Shown: piece by piece, positions 51,701-62,880 of the stretch
Layout of the letters: each line of letters begins with the position of its first letter
Numbering within the stretch: the first letter of the stretch is position 1
Source: Cristatella mucedo
Lineage: Eukaryota > Bryozoa > Phylactolaemata > Cristatellidae
Reading direction: 5' to 3'
NCBI GenBank assembly: GCA_009760855.2
Contig: WPIO01000009.1
Span: 8,628,501 to 8,692,500, forward strand
DNA: 64,000 nt
Program-made: the position numbers and the translations under genes
The notes under the pieces: model-generated
Told to the model about the DNA's origin: nothing
Seen by the model: the letters and a program-made list of their open reading frames with translations, nothing else
Database searches by the model: none

Positions 51701-52315
51701 ACTAAATAAAAGACTCCAAGCGGTTGCGTTTTTAAGAAAAACCCTCCCTCTAAAGCTGCTCCCGGCCGCCGGGCGGTGACTCGGAGACTTTTCTGAGCCG
51801 TAGGGAGTAGCAGTGATTCACTATAATGGTCACGAGCGACAACGAGCGTCGAAGTTCTCAGCTTGTTCTGTAGCCAGGACCTTGTCGTCAGGCCTCTTAG
51901 CATCAGTACTTGCCCTGACCAATGTGCCGGAAGTTTTTTCAGCTCCTGACCAGGCGAAGTGGTCGATCAGGACTCGGCTGCAGAGGACTTGTCGCTGTAC
52001 GGCCGATGTGCGTCTCTCGGCTTTTTACTTGCTGGCGCTTAGCTCTCTCGGGCAGTGACATTGCGGCACTGTCAAGGCCGGGCTTGCTGAGCAGCGCGCG
52101 TTGACTCTGGAGATGCACCAGCGCCATAGACGTTGGACATTCAGTGTAAGGCCACACCATACTTTTTCCTTAGCTAAATGAGCCAACAGCTCTTGCGTAT
52201 CTTCGTAGATTTCAAGAGATTTCGAGAGTCAAGCGATTCTCGGTGCAGAGCGACACCTATAACGAATGTCCAAGTGCCGCAAATCGCTGGCCGCCTTGTG
52301 GCCACGCGCGCTCTC
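51701..52315. other. Unique sequence, no gene recognised
   Basis: Frames on both strands of up to 81 codons without a domain. Confidence 0.3.
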
Positions 52316-52425
52316 GCGGCGAGCGCTCGTAGGTAGGGGAGGCGGCCTCTCGCTCTCCCCGGGCGCTCACCGGGCGCTCACCGCTGCTCGAACAGAGATC
52401 CCGAGTTCGAATCCTGTTGCCGGTA
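52316..52425 (+). repeat. tRNA-like/SINE remnant
   Basis: A clear box B (gagttcgaatcctgttgcc near 52403) is preceded at about 70 bp by a possible box A (tcgtaggtaggggaggcgg). A cgggcgctcac duplication in between enlarges the arm. It is not a plausible functional tRNA and is probably a SINE remnant. Confidence 0.35.
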
Positions 52426-53402
52426 GGATTATTTTGCAAGTCGTCAATAGGCTGGCCGTAGCCGGTTGCTCGCGCAGCCTACTCGGCTGGGCTCGGCAAC
52501 TGGGCTGGGACGTCAAACTGCGGGTGCGCTCCGGAAAATGTCTGCATGTCTGGGCATGCCCGCCGCATCTGCGGCCTGCTCGATTCGCCAATTAGGTGTC
52601 GGCAGGGCTGCAGGAGCCGCTAGCCTCCTTTCTTTTTCAAGTCCGCAGCGGTCGCGCACTATGGAGGTTGAGCAGAGCTCAGATCTTGTGCACGCGATAA
52701 TGCGCACTGGTTTTCCTAAACTGTGCTGTAAGTGATACCGCAGATCGCAGCTCGATTTCTAAATAAGCCTCTTAAGTAGAATCGTCGCGTTTCTTCCACG
52801 TTACAGCCACGCTAGAGCTGGCGACCGCCGAGAGCTCAAGCCTTGCACTCTGTTTTCTTTTTAATTGCGCTCGGAGCCTCGACTGCGAATCGAGAAGTCT
52901 GTACAGCGCAGCTGCAGCCATTTCGCCGAGACCGAGCAGCGTGCTTCAATGTCAAGGGCAAGCTTTATTTTCACGTAGGCAGCACTGTACCGCATCAGCT
53001 GCGAGAACGTTTGGCCCTACGCCGCTCATCCGATGGAAGATGGTGCGCGAGCGCTGGAATTCCTGACGGAGCGATGGCTTGGTCACGTGACGTGACGTTA
53101 GCGGTTGTCGCTGCTGCTGCTGCTGCCGAAGGGTTGCTGCTATTTCGGGAGGACGACCGACGGTGGAATGCGCAATCTGGTGCTGCACAACACGGTGGGC
53201 AACATTCTATTTTTCTTTCAGCAACAGCTGCTGGCTTCAACAGCAGCTGTTGCTGAGCCACACGGTCGACAACAGGAAACACCTGCTGGAGCAGTTTCAG
53301 GTTGACGGCGCCGACAGTTCTGTTTCAGAGCGAGGCTCCTGCCGGCACCTGCCGCGGCCCAGATGGCGTGCCTTGCCTGCCGGGATAGCTTGCTTTCCAC
53401 CG
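52426..53402. other. Unique sequence, no gene recognised
   Basis: CTG/CAG-rich patches near 53110 and 53220-53252 (an imperfect CAGCAGCTG inverted repeat). No domain in any frame. Confidence 0.3.
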
Positions 53403-53520
53403 CATTCAGAGTGCCTATAGACAGAGATTTAATTCTCTTAGGATGCTATGCAAGTTTGATTATTACTACTAATATTGTTATTATATTTATTATCTCTATT
53501 ACTATCATTATTATTTATCA
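53403..53520 (+). mobile_element. Solo 3' hairpin module with (ATT)n-like tail
   Basis: cagagtgcctatagacagag ... ttctcttaggatgctatgca matches the SINE-2/LINE-A 3' module, followed by a degenerate (TTATTA)n tail to about 53520. There is no tRNA head and no ORF2 upstream. The outer stem is partly decayed. Confidence 0.55.
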
Positions 53521-54754
53521 TAACAGTCTTTGTAATTGAACGCGACGCTGCTGTTCGGCCGACGCAGTGGCCGATCGCTGCGCTAGCGACGGGTGCAGTA
53601 GCCGGTAGCAGCGATACCTTGACAAGGACCGGAGTACCAAGTACCGGACAAGACTGGTGATTTTGAGATTTGAGCCGGCATCCATTGCCCGCAAGCACAG
53701 CAAGAACATGCTGCATGAGAATTCACAACGCCGCCGGCTACGGCTACGCTTCGCCTCAAGGCAAGCGAATGATTACTTTGAGTTGCGCAACGCTGTCCAA
53801 AGAAGCTGACCTAGAGGCGATTCGGACTGTAAAAGCCGACAGCGAACCCGAGCAAGCCTCGATACGAACCCGAACTTTGGCAGAATTCGACAGCAACTAT
53901 GGAAACGGCAGCATAATCGAACCTCATTCGTCGGGGGAGGGGGCGCTGCATTATTGTTTTTTCATGTCGCAACTCAGAGCAGCGTTGCGTTGCTGCGTTC
54001 AGCTTAACTGTCGAGCGAGAAAAAAAGGGGGAGCCGATGCGCTATTTCTTTGCCTCATCCTGTCCGAGGAAAGCGGCACGAGTAGCGGTCCATTTTCGGT
54101 GCATTCCTTTATCTGCGCATGTGCCCGCGGAAAAAACGCCTCACCGAGAGCGGCTCCGCTCTGCGGATTGCCTACCAGGACGTAGCGCGCGCTCGAAACC
54201 CTCTGGACCATATCTATAGAGCGAGGACTTCGCGCAAAGATAAGCCTCGGCAGTCGGAGGCTGTCGTTGTCACCCAATGGCTATATCAGGGCTGACCCGG
54301 TGACGTAGTTAGTTGGGTTTACTGTCTGCGTTCGAAAGAGCTAACATGTGCGTGCTAATGGTGGCTCGTCCGCAACCCAATAGATAAATAAATAAACAAA
54401 AGCTCGCAGCCTGGACCCGGCTAGTGGGCCCCGACGAGACAGGTGGACAGTATGAACCGGTGTCTCTCAAGTGCGCTTACCTGCATAGCTGCCTTTAGAA
54501 TAAGGTTGCAATCTAAAGAATCGCATCGTACTAAACTGACCGAAGACTGGCGAAGAGTCGTTACAGAAACCCGACGCGGAGCTACCAATGGCACGCTTTG
54601 GTCTTTCCGAGACGACGACAATCTTTCAATGCTGCGCACCGTAGGAGCGCTAACGCGTGCTGACCAGGGGAGTGAAATCGCTAATCACGCTGACTCGGTT
54701 CTTTGACACAACGTGGTGTATAGTGCCTACAAAGATCTCCGAGGGCTCTATAAA
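53521..54754. other. Unique sequence, no gene recognised
   Basis: The longest frame (53670-54185 plus) lacks a domain. Just before LINE-B, near 54721-54752, the text agtgcctacaaagatctccg then agggctctataaaag weakly resembles another decayed hairpin module. Confidence 0.3.
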
Positions 54755-55040
54755 AGTGTCGCCGACTGTGGCATACCCGTTCCAGCCGCATTGAGCTGCT
54801 AATTCCGTGCTACCCACTACTTCAACAGCACTCCTGACTCAGTTATGCTGCTCACTTTCTCTTTGCTGAGTGAAGTCTTTTGGCTACCGAATGCCTACCG
54901 AAAGCCGCATTGACTTTTAGTGAATGCGTTACACACACCTCTCCTGCGTAACATCCACTTAATCTTTGTGGCTTTGTGGAATTACAGACGGAGATACATT
55001 GCGTTGCATTACATCATCATCATTATTATGCAAGCAGGAA
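54755..55040 (+). mobile_element. LINE-B 3' end fragment
   Basis: Plus-strand match to the reverse complement of 43890-44150. Shared order: gccgactgtggc, ctactTCAACa, tcctgactc, ctcactttctctttgctg, ttggctaccgaatgc, cctgcgtaac, and gtggaattacagacggagat. It ends in a CATCATCATTATTATG run, which may be the LINE-B tail. 3' untranslated part only. Confidence 0.65.
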
Positions 55041-55730
55041 TCTACGTCTGTGATATTTATCAAAGGTTAAAAAGCACACCCACTTGCACGGGTCCCCTTT
55101 GAGGTTTTCGTTCTCAACTGTCTCGCGGCTAGTCAAATGCACCACACCTGCTCGAGAACGTGTGCAGTTCCACTTACCGCGGCGGCAACGCTGTCTGTGG
55201 GGCGGGCGCGCGGGGGGGGGGGGGGAGGCGGCAGCTCATTACCGCTCAAGCTGCCGCGCGAGTGGCGGCGGGTACAGGGCGTCGACTGGCGGCAGCTTCA
55301 ATCGCCGACTTGCTAGGGCGGCTGGCTCGGTGGAGTCGTTAAGCTGACTGAGGAGGCTCGCACGTGGCGGCGGCGGCGGCGCGAGCTGAGCAGGTTCTTC
55401 GCACAAACCAACTAGAAAACATTGTCCGCCTCATCCGCTCTCGCTCATCGGCAATAGAAAGCCCAGCGGCGAGAGGCCCGTGGCCAGACCCGAGTCAGGG
55501 CCTCTAGCCGTGGTCAGTGACGTCACGGATGCATGCGCGGTTGTAAGTCCTGTAGATCCAAGGATGCAAGGATAGAGCGGATGGCTTGAGCTGGAGAGAG
55601 CTCTCCCGTCGAGCGCTCAAAGCCTGAGCGGCGGGGCAGGCGATGCGCATGCGCACTGAGTCTTCATCTCGCGAAGCGAAGAGAAAGTGAGCTGCGTAGT
55701 GGCTGAGTCAGGAGAGAGCTGTGTGAGAGA

Positions 55731-55732
<2 letters not shown>
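55041..55732. promoter_or_regulatory. CpG-rich patch before a (GA)n array
   Basis: CpG-rich at 55170-55420 with a G15 run near 55211. Weak promoter candidate with no exon recognised. Confidence 0.2.

Positions 55733-55821
<89 letters not shown>
55733..55821. repeat. (GA)n microsatellite
   Basis: About 88 bp of pure (GA)n. Confidence 0.97.
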
Positions 55822-55823
<2 letters not shown>

Positions 55824-57234
55824 CAAAGGTAAGAGAGTAGCGAAATATGCCTCGTCGAATACCTGGCCAGAGCTTCGACGGATCCGGGTGGTACGCTAAC
55901 TAATGACGAGTAACCCTGACTAGTAGCCCTGCACTAACTAGTGACGAGCAGTCGACTTGAATGCAGGCGTCTTTTCATGATCAAGTCAGGAAAGTCCACA
56001 GTTAAAATGCTCATATCGGCTCGGCAAAAATTTGGAATGCTATACCATCTCGATCGCTGCACCCTAGAGAAAATATAAATTCCTGAATTTTAATGATTAG
56101 AAAGCGTTTACGTCAAAATCTTTGGTTAGGTTTCATAGATGGCCCGACTCATGTCATAGCGAGTCATGCATAGTAGTTGTTCTCTGGGTTTCAGAGAGCT
56201 GCACTCCATGGCTAGGGCTGCACTCTCTTTCCTCTCCAAGGCTTTGATAGACTGCTCTACTCGAAAGACAGGGACTTTTTTTTTTATAGAATAGTGCATG
56301 TGATTTGTTTGCGTGCCGTGCTCAACTACGTTGAGGTTTTTGGGAGTTATCGGCGCTGCACCTACGACTCATGGCGCGTGGCACCAGCTTTTCACCGGCC
56401 AGTTTCACGCGTCGGAAAGGGCTGGCACCGTTATAGAAACTGCGTTAGCAGAAGTGAACATTAGTGCAGCAGCAGCAGCAGCAGCAGCTCGTCCGTGTCC
56501 GCGTCCACCAGGCGGCGTGCTCACTATCCAGCGGCGGATCTAAGTGATCCCGGCCGATCCAAGGCCCAGAATCCCAGGTAAACGCTGCCAGTCTCGCAGT
56601 CTCGCAGACCGCTCTTCATCGGAAGACGCGGGTGCACGCACCCAGTGCACGCACCCAGTGCACGCACCCAGTGTAGCTTTAAGTGACACCTCGGTCGGAG
56701 CAGCAAGCGAGATTCGCAGCCATGCAGGGCATGTACAACTTCTGTGCCAGCAATGCTACTGGCGGTTGGTATTATATATATATATATAGAAGCTTTGCTT
56801 TGGCGATCTGTTTTTGTTTCAGTGATGTCAGCCCGACGTGTCACAATCCGAGAGCGAAGCGGGAGAGCCCATGAGAGCACACCACTCGAAAAAACTGATT
56901 CTCCAGCCAATCGCCTCGTTCAAGGATTCGAAACTTGAGTTGGCACTGTTGGGTGAAATGACGGCAACAAGGAAAGCGGTGTGAAATAAGAGTGATTCCT
57001 AAGTGCAATTCAGCTAGGCAATCAGCCGGTGGTGCTGGCGAAAGTGCGGAAGAGTTTGCATTTGCAACTCCGCCTGCGCCTGCAACTGCATACGAAACCA
57101 CAAAGACTAAAAGGGTATTGGGCCTGAAAGATTTCACTTAAGGTAGCCAGCAGGCTTCACATCTCACAACACACAGAGAGCGCGTGAAGCATTGGTGAGT
57201 AGCAAGGACAGTCGAACAAGCGAGAGGAGCGTGG

Positions 57235-57237
<3 letters not shown>
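55822..57237. other. Unique sequence with small repeats
   Basis: Holds three copies of a 13-bp unit (GTGCACGCACCCA) at 56632-56673, a short AGC run near 56467 and a short (AT)n near 56770. No gene recognised. A donor-like ttggtgagtag lies near 57191, just upstream of the CAG repeat. Confidence 0.35.

Positions 57238-57285
<48 letters not shown>
57238..57285. repeat. (CAG)16 trinucleotide repeat
   Basis: Sixteen uninterrupted CAG units. A second short GCA run lies 30 bp downstream (57316-57330). The plus frame around it reads poly-Ala and the minus frame poly-Leu. A 62-codon plus frame (57192-57380) spans both runs, but nothing supports it as a gene. Confidence 0.96.
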
Positions 57286-57288
<3 letters not shown>

Positions 57289-57485
57289 GGCGGGTTGTAC
57301 GGATGCACCCGAGTGCAGCAGCAGCAGCAGGAGAGAAGATGTCGTTGCCGAAGAACTACAGAAGTGAGCTAGCCGTCTAGGGTCGTCAGACCAGAAGCTT
57401 CTGTTGCATACAGTAATAGTTGCGAAGGTCTCGGTCAACATAGGATCCAAGGTCTGCCTACCTCAAGCATAACGGTAGTCAATGT

Positions 57486-57893
57486 ATTATTAATAATACT
57501 ACATTTGTATAGTACCATTAAAGAACCTAATCTCTTTTTAGGCACTTTAAATATGCTGTAAAGCAAGCATGATCGAACGGTTAGTGGTAGTATGTACCGT
57601 GTTAACAAGTAGATATGCTTAGTGGCGATAGGAACAGTGTCAGCAAGCATAAGCGCACAGAGGACAAATCACAAGGACCCGGCAAATACTATAAGAAGCA
57701 GATGCATTTTTAGCTTCTTTTTAAATGTCGTCATTTGAGTGGATCTCATAACATACGTCGGGAGTGTGTTGCAGGCCTTTTGGAGCATAGGAACTAAAGG
57801 CATAGTCTCCAAGCGGTTAGAGGTTTGTTCGAGGTATACGAGCGATAGCCAAGCGATTCGAGTCAGAAGATCGGGTGGTACGATGCTTAGCTT
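57486..57893 (-). mobile_element. LINE-A 3' fragment, diverged
   Basis: Reverse copy with a taataata tail and module aaagtgcctaaaaagag...ggtactata (GUGCC/GGUAC still pairs with one wobble). ORF2 C-terminus: LEQTSNRLETMPLVPMLQKA in shifted frame, then TTFKKKLKMHLL and GSL-TGA. Truncated near 57893. Confidence 0.83.
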
Positions 57894-58740
57894 CGTTGAG
57901 GATGCACTCTTTTGCATTTGTAACCAGCTTCGTGTGCCACAAATAGTTCGCCTACAAGTGGTACACGCTGAAAAAGCGTGGTGAGCGACGAGGGGGTTGG
58001 TTGGTCTGAGATATGTAGGCGAAGAATACGCCTACCACAGACACAATTTGCCGATGCCGACGTCAGCCATTCACGGCGATCGGTCGCTAGTGTGAGCGCA
58101 GTTGCTCAACCGCGGAGGAGCCGTTGGTGAATTGTCAGCCTTGCCGCTAAGGCCAGAAAGAACCTTACCGACAATATCCTCTGCAGCCTACAGAGTGTGC
58201 AGCTGCAATGCACGGCCACTCTTCTAAGCGCTCCGAAGACAAGGAGCGAAGACTAAGAGCTCAGGCAGCGCGCTCGACAGAGCTCGCTGCAGCATACATA
58301 ACGACGCACTGCACGACTGCAACATACAACACAACGACTGCAGCATACATATTTAACGACGCACGAGCCACCTCTGCATAACAATAGATCAATGGAGAAG
58401 ACCCAGCCTTTTGTCTTTCTTGGTACTGCGCTCCTCGGTATTTTGTCGCAAGGAGAACCATGATGCAATAGCTAGAAGGACGCTCATGCGCCCCAGACTT
58501 GCCGACCTCTTCAAACGCTCTGCGAAGCTTCATAGAAAGGAAGCTCGCTCATTGACAAGCTAGCGTGATTCAAGGAACGGTCTCGTCGGGCTCCGAAGTT
58601 GTACTCGTCATATACGGCGAGCAGCTTAGTAGCCACCTCGTTCCAGAGTTGAAATGTTTACTAGTAGGCCTGAATCTTGAGATTTTCTCTATAGCGTCAG
58701 AAGATCCGTAGGGATTCGCGCTTAGTGTGGGGAATAGGGA
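57894..58740. other. Unique sequence, no gene recognised
   Basis: An imperfect ACGACTGCA(G/A)CATACA duplication lies near 58295-58350. Nothing else. Confidence 0.3.
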
Positions 58741-58871
58741 CTGAGCCGTGATGGCACACTCCGTGAGGTGGTTGCTTTTCACGACCTCAGGACCAAGTTC
58801 GTGAGTTCAATTCTTGCGGTGGGCGATCCTATATCGCCGCTGCAAGCGCCGGTGGTGATAGCCAGTAAGCA
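58741..58871 (+). mobile_element. SINE-1, 3'-truncated at a LINE-A junction
   Basis: Box A tggcacactccgtgaggtgg and a weak box B gtgagttcaattcttgc, followed by gggcgatcctatatcgccgc and ggtggtgatagcc. The family tail is replaced at about 58871 by LINE-A coding sequence (caccttgctagtaagttcc), so two elements are joined here. Confidence 0.75.
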
Positions 58872-59040
58872 CCTTGCTAGTAAGTTCCAGTCTGGCTTTA
58901 GAGCTAATCACTCCACTGAATCAGCATTGCTTAGGGTATACAACGACCTACTTAGGAATGCAGACATGGGTAGAGTGTCTCTGCTTGTTTTGCTCGATCT
59001 TTCGGCAGCTTTTGATACCATCGATCACAAAGTTCTTCTT
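58872..59040 (+). mobile_element. LINE-A internal reverse transcriptase fragment
   Basis: Plus-strand piece of the RT domain only: LASKFQSGFRANHSTESALL, NADMGRVSLLVLLDLSAAFD and TIDHKVLL (palm motif A with its Asp). It is cut at the 3' side exactly where the (TAA)n tail of the opposite-strand LINE-A copy begins, so that copy probably inserted into it. It differs slightly from the neighbouring copies (RANHS for RTNHS). Confidence 0.87.
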
Positions 59041-60632
59041 CTAATAATAATAATAATAATATTGCACTTGATAAAGCGCCCTCAGAGAACTTAATCTCTT
59101 TCTAGGCGCTTTACATTTGCTGCAAAGTGATACGCAATAGAATAGTAAGTAAAATCATGCTTGAAAAACAAACAAAATGAATAACATGGTTAGGGGTTAC
59201 ATGCACTGGGTCAGCATGCAAATGTGGTTAGTGGCAGCATGCACAGTGTCAGCACGCATAAGCACATCGAGGACGAATCACAAGGACCCACTAAATGCTG
59301 TCCTAAATAGGTATGTTTTTAAGTTTCTTTTAAATGTGGTCAGGTCAGGGGATGTTCTGATGCAGGTCGGGAGGGAGTTCCAGGCTGTGGGAGCATACGA
59401 GCTAAATGCACGGTCTCCAAAGGATTTAAGGTTTGTACGAGGTATTTCTAGACTGTTGGATTCCGAAAAGCGAGTGGTACGATGCTTTGCCTGATGGGGT
59501 AGTATCTCTGAAAGATAGGCTGGAGCCATAGAATGAAGAGACCTAAAAGTGAGCGACAAAACCTTGAAGTCAATCCGTTGCTTGACTGGTAACCAGTGCA
59601 GGTCGGCGAGAAGTGGAGTAATGTGGCAACTGCGACGCTCACGACAGACAAGCCTAGCTGCAGATTTTGCACCAGCTGCAATCGCCTGATCGCACATGCT
59701 AGTAGGCCAGTAAGCAGTGAGTTGCAGAAGTCGAGACGAGATGTCACGAATGCATGGACCAACTTGGACGTGGTATCCTTATCTAAACAAGCCCTAATTT
59801 TAGCAATGTTATGAATCTGAAAATAGGCAGATTTGACCGTGGAGCTGATATGGTCGTCTAACGAGAGGTCGCTTTGGAATATGACACCTAGATTTCGAGC
59901 TGATTCAACTGGAGATATGCTGGCCGAGCCAATTTTGAGCGTCAGCCTTTTCAATTTCTGAATCACACTGGGTTTGCCCATAACTAGTAAGTTAGTTTTG
60001 TCATCGTTTAGTTTAAGAAAATTTGCTGCCATCCATGTGCGGATGTCATCAATGCATTCAGCAAGTGAGTTTAGAGAATTTGAGGTGCTCGAAGGCTGGG
60101 AGGGATCAAAGCAAAGGTACAACTGAGTGTCATCCGCATAGAAGTGAAAGCCTAGATTGTGCTTGGCAATCACATCAGCAAGAGGCAGAGTATAAACCGT
60201 GAAAAGAACCGGACCTAGCACGGAGCCCTGAGGTACTCCATATTTCAGAGGTACTTCAGATGATCTTTGTCCATTGACGTCAATACTCTGGAGTCTCCCA
60301 CTGAGATAGGACCTGAACCACTGCAGAGCAGTGCCAGTGATGCCCAGGCGAGATGAGAGGCGCTCCAGAAGAACTTTGTGATCGATGGTATCAAAAGCTG
60401 CCGAAAGATCGAGCAAAACAAGAAGAGACACTCTACCCATGTCTGCATTCCCAAGTAGGTCTTTGTATACCCTAAGCGATGCTGACTCTGTGGAGTGATT
60501 AGTTCTAAAGCCAGACTGGAACTTACTAGCAAGGTGTGAGGTTTCGATGTACGAGTTCAGCTGTTTTGCCACGACCCGTTCCAGTGTCTTTGATAGGAAT
60601 GGTAGAAGGGAGACTGGGCGGTAGTTGCTTAA
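59041..60632 (-). mobile_element. LINE-A copy 1, reverse transcriptase readable
   Basis: 5'-truncated minus-strand copy, one of the two best in the window. In order on the minus strand: NYRPVSLLP (block 1, near 60625), LVLLDLSAAFDTIDH (motif A), YGVPQGSVLGPVLF (about 60208-60240), HFYADDTQLYL (catalytic YADD, about 60117-60146), FLKLNDDKTNLLVMGKP, ARNLGVIFQSDLSLDDHISS and LDFCNSLLTGL. A one-base deletion near 59663 shifts frame. The second frame then carries VCRERRSCHITPLLADLHW through PRTNLKSFGDRAF to GSL-TGA (59278). 3' region, hairpin module and (TAA)n tail at 59041-59120. The frame runs on at the N-side into unrelated or older LINE sequence, giving a spurious 459-codon fusion frame. No endonuclease domain. 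Confidence 0.95.
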
Positions 60633-60760
60633 GTAATGTGGCAACGGCTCACGACAGACAAGCATGGCTGAAGAGTTTTGCACAATTTGCAAACGGTTGG
60701 ATGCCCTATAGACGTGCAAAGCAGTGAAGTAAAAAAGTCGGCGATATACAACTCGTAAAG
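60633..60760 (-). mobile_element. Older LINE-A-like C-terminal fragment
   Basis: The minus strand reads RASNRLQIVQNSSAMLVCRE, matching the VQNSAARLVCRERRSCHIT region of ORF2 but with many changes. It abuts the truncated 5' end of LINE-A copy 1 in the same orientation. Probably the target into which copy 1 inserted. The right boundary is uncertain. Confidence 0.55.
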
Positions 60761-60906
60761 GTCTCTGGACTCTAAATCCTTCTAAAACCCCAGCTGACCT
60801 AAGCACTTTAAATGAAACTGCATTCACAGTCTATCCTCCCCACACACATATTCCGATAGCGTAAGGGAGATCTTTATTAGCTGAGACACTCCAACGATCA
60901 GCAATA

Positions 60907-62880
60907 ATAATAATAATAATGTACTTGATAAAGCGCCATCAGAGAACTTAATCTCTTTATAGGCGCTTTACATTCGCTGCAAAGGGAAATGCAATTAAAT
61001 GGTAAGTAAAATCATGCTTGAAAAACAAACAAAATGAATGACATGGTTAAGGGTGATATGCACAGGGTCAGCATGCAAATGTGGTTAGTGGCAGCATGCA
61101 CAGTGTCAGCACGCATAAGCACGTTAAGGAAGAATCACAGGGACCCACTAAATGCCGTCCTTAATAGGTGTGGTTTTAGGTTCCTTTTAAATGTGGTCAG
61201 GTCAGGGGATGTTCTGACGCAGGTCGGAGGGAGTTCCAGGCTTTGGGAGCATACGAACTAAATGCACGGTCTCCAAAGGATTTGAGGTTTGTACGAGGTA
61301 TTGTTAAACTGTTGGATTCCGAAAAGCGGGTGGTACAATGCTTGGCCTGATGGGGGAGTATGTCGGAGAGATAGGCTGGAGCCATAGAATAAAGGGACCT
61401 AAAAGTGAGCGACAAAACCTTGAAGTCAATCCGTTGCTTGACTGGTAGCCATTGCAGGTCGGCGAGAAGTGGAGTAATGTGGCAACTGCGACGCTCACGA
61501 CAGACAAGCCTAGCTGCGGAGTTTTGCACCAGCTGCAATCGCCTGATCGCACATGCTGGTAGGCCAGTAAGCAGTGAGTTGCAGAAGTCGAGACGAGATG
61601 TCACGAATGCATTGACCAACTTAGACGTGGTATCCTTATCTAAACAAGCCGAATTTTAGCAATATCATGAATCTGAAAATAGGCAGATTTGACCGTGGAG
61701 CTGATATGGTCGTCTAACGAGAGGTCGCTTTGGAATATGACACCTAGATTTCGAGCTGATTCAACTGGAGATATGCTGGCCGAGCCAATTTTGAGCGTCA
61801 GCCTTTTCAATTTCTGAATCACACTGGGTTTGCCCATAACTAGTAAGTTAGTTTTGTCATCGTTTAGTTTAAGAAAATTTGCTGCCATCCATGTGCGGAT
61901 GTCATCAATGCATTCAGCAAGTGAGTTTAGAGAATTTGAGGTGCTCGAAGGCTGGGAGGGATCAAAGCAAAGGTACAACTGAGTGTCATCCGCATAGAAG
62001 TGAAAGCCTAGATTGTGCTTGGCAATCACATCAGCAAGAGGCAGAGTATAAACCGTGAAAAGAACCGGACCTAGCACGGAGCCCTGAGGTACTCCATATT
62101 TCAGAGGTACTTCAGATGATCTTTGTCCATTCACGTCAATACTCTGGAGTCTCTCACTGAGATAGGACCTGAACCACTGCAGAGCAGTGCCAGTGATGCC
62201 CAGGCGAGATGAGAGGCGCTCTAGAAGAACTTTGTGATCGATGGTATCAAAAGCTGCCGAAAGATCGAGCAAAACAAGAAGAGACACTCTACCCATGTCT
62301 GCATTCCCAAGTAGGTCTTTGTATACCCTAAGCGATGCTGACTCTGTGGAGTGATTAGTTCTAAAGCCGGACTGGAACTTACTAGCAAGGTGTGAGGTTT
62401 CGATATATGAGTTTAGCTGGTCTGCCACGACCCGTTCCAGTGTCTTTGATTGAAATGGTAGAAGGGAGACTGGGCGGTACTTGCTCAAGTTCTCTTGGTC
62501 AAGTGTTGCTTTCTTGAGGAGAGGCCTGACTACAGCTTTTTTGAAAGGTGCTGGGACCTGACCTGAGGCTAATGACATATTAGTGATGTTAGTTATGCAT
62601 GGCAGCAGCAGTTCAATGCAACGCAGGAGCAGGACAGTGGGAATAGGGTCCAGAGGACTTGTCGTCTTCTTTTATTGCGATACGAACTTTAGGACTAGAT
62701 CACTAGTGACCTGCTTAAATGCAGACATTGAGGTGCAGCCAGGAACCGAGGAACAGCATTCTAGTGGGGAGGTTGTCATCGCAGGGATGGATTCCCTGAT
62801 CTTGTCTATCTTCTGCACAAAGAATCGATATGATGTTACCACGAGAAGAGACGCACGGTATGCACGTGTAGTAGAACATG
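60907..62880 (-). mobile_element. LINE-A copy 2, longest copy
   Basis: Extends further 5' than copy 1. From the 5' side: a linker YRFFVQKIDKIRESIP (about 62780-62830), a TAA near 62670, DPIPTVLLLRCIELLLPCIT, SGQVPAPFKKAVVRPLLKKA, KYRPVSLLPFQSKTLERVVA, motif A LLDLSAAFDTIDH, GVPQGSVLGPVLF, YADDTQLY (about 61975-62002), FLKLNDDKTNLLV and ARNLGVIF. One-base changes near 61648 and 61224 shift frame, so ORF2 is split into at least three parts. The C-terminal frame 61197-61619 has LLADLQWLPVKQRIDF. Hairpin module 60930-60969; (TAA)n tail from 60903. No endonuclease domain within the copy. Confidence 0.95.

Noticed and set aside
57192-57380. Poly-Ala protein around the CAG repeat
   Set aside because: Open only because CAG repeats lack stops; no conserved flank or expression evidence.
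58872-60632. 5' inversion by twin priming of a single LINE insertion
   Set aside because: The opposite-strand fragment touches the 3' tail of the minus copy, not its 5' end, so twin priming does not fit; nested insertion does.
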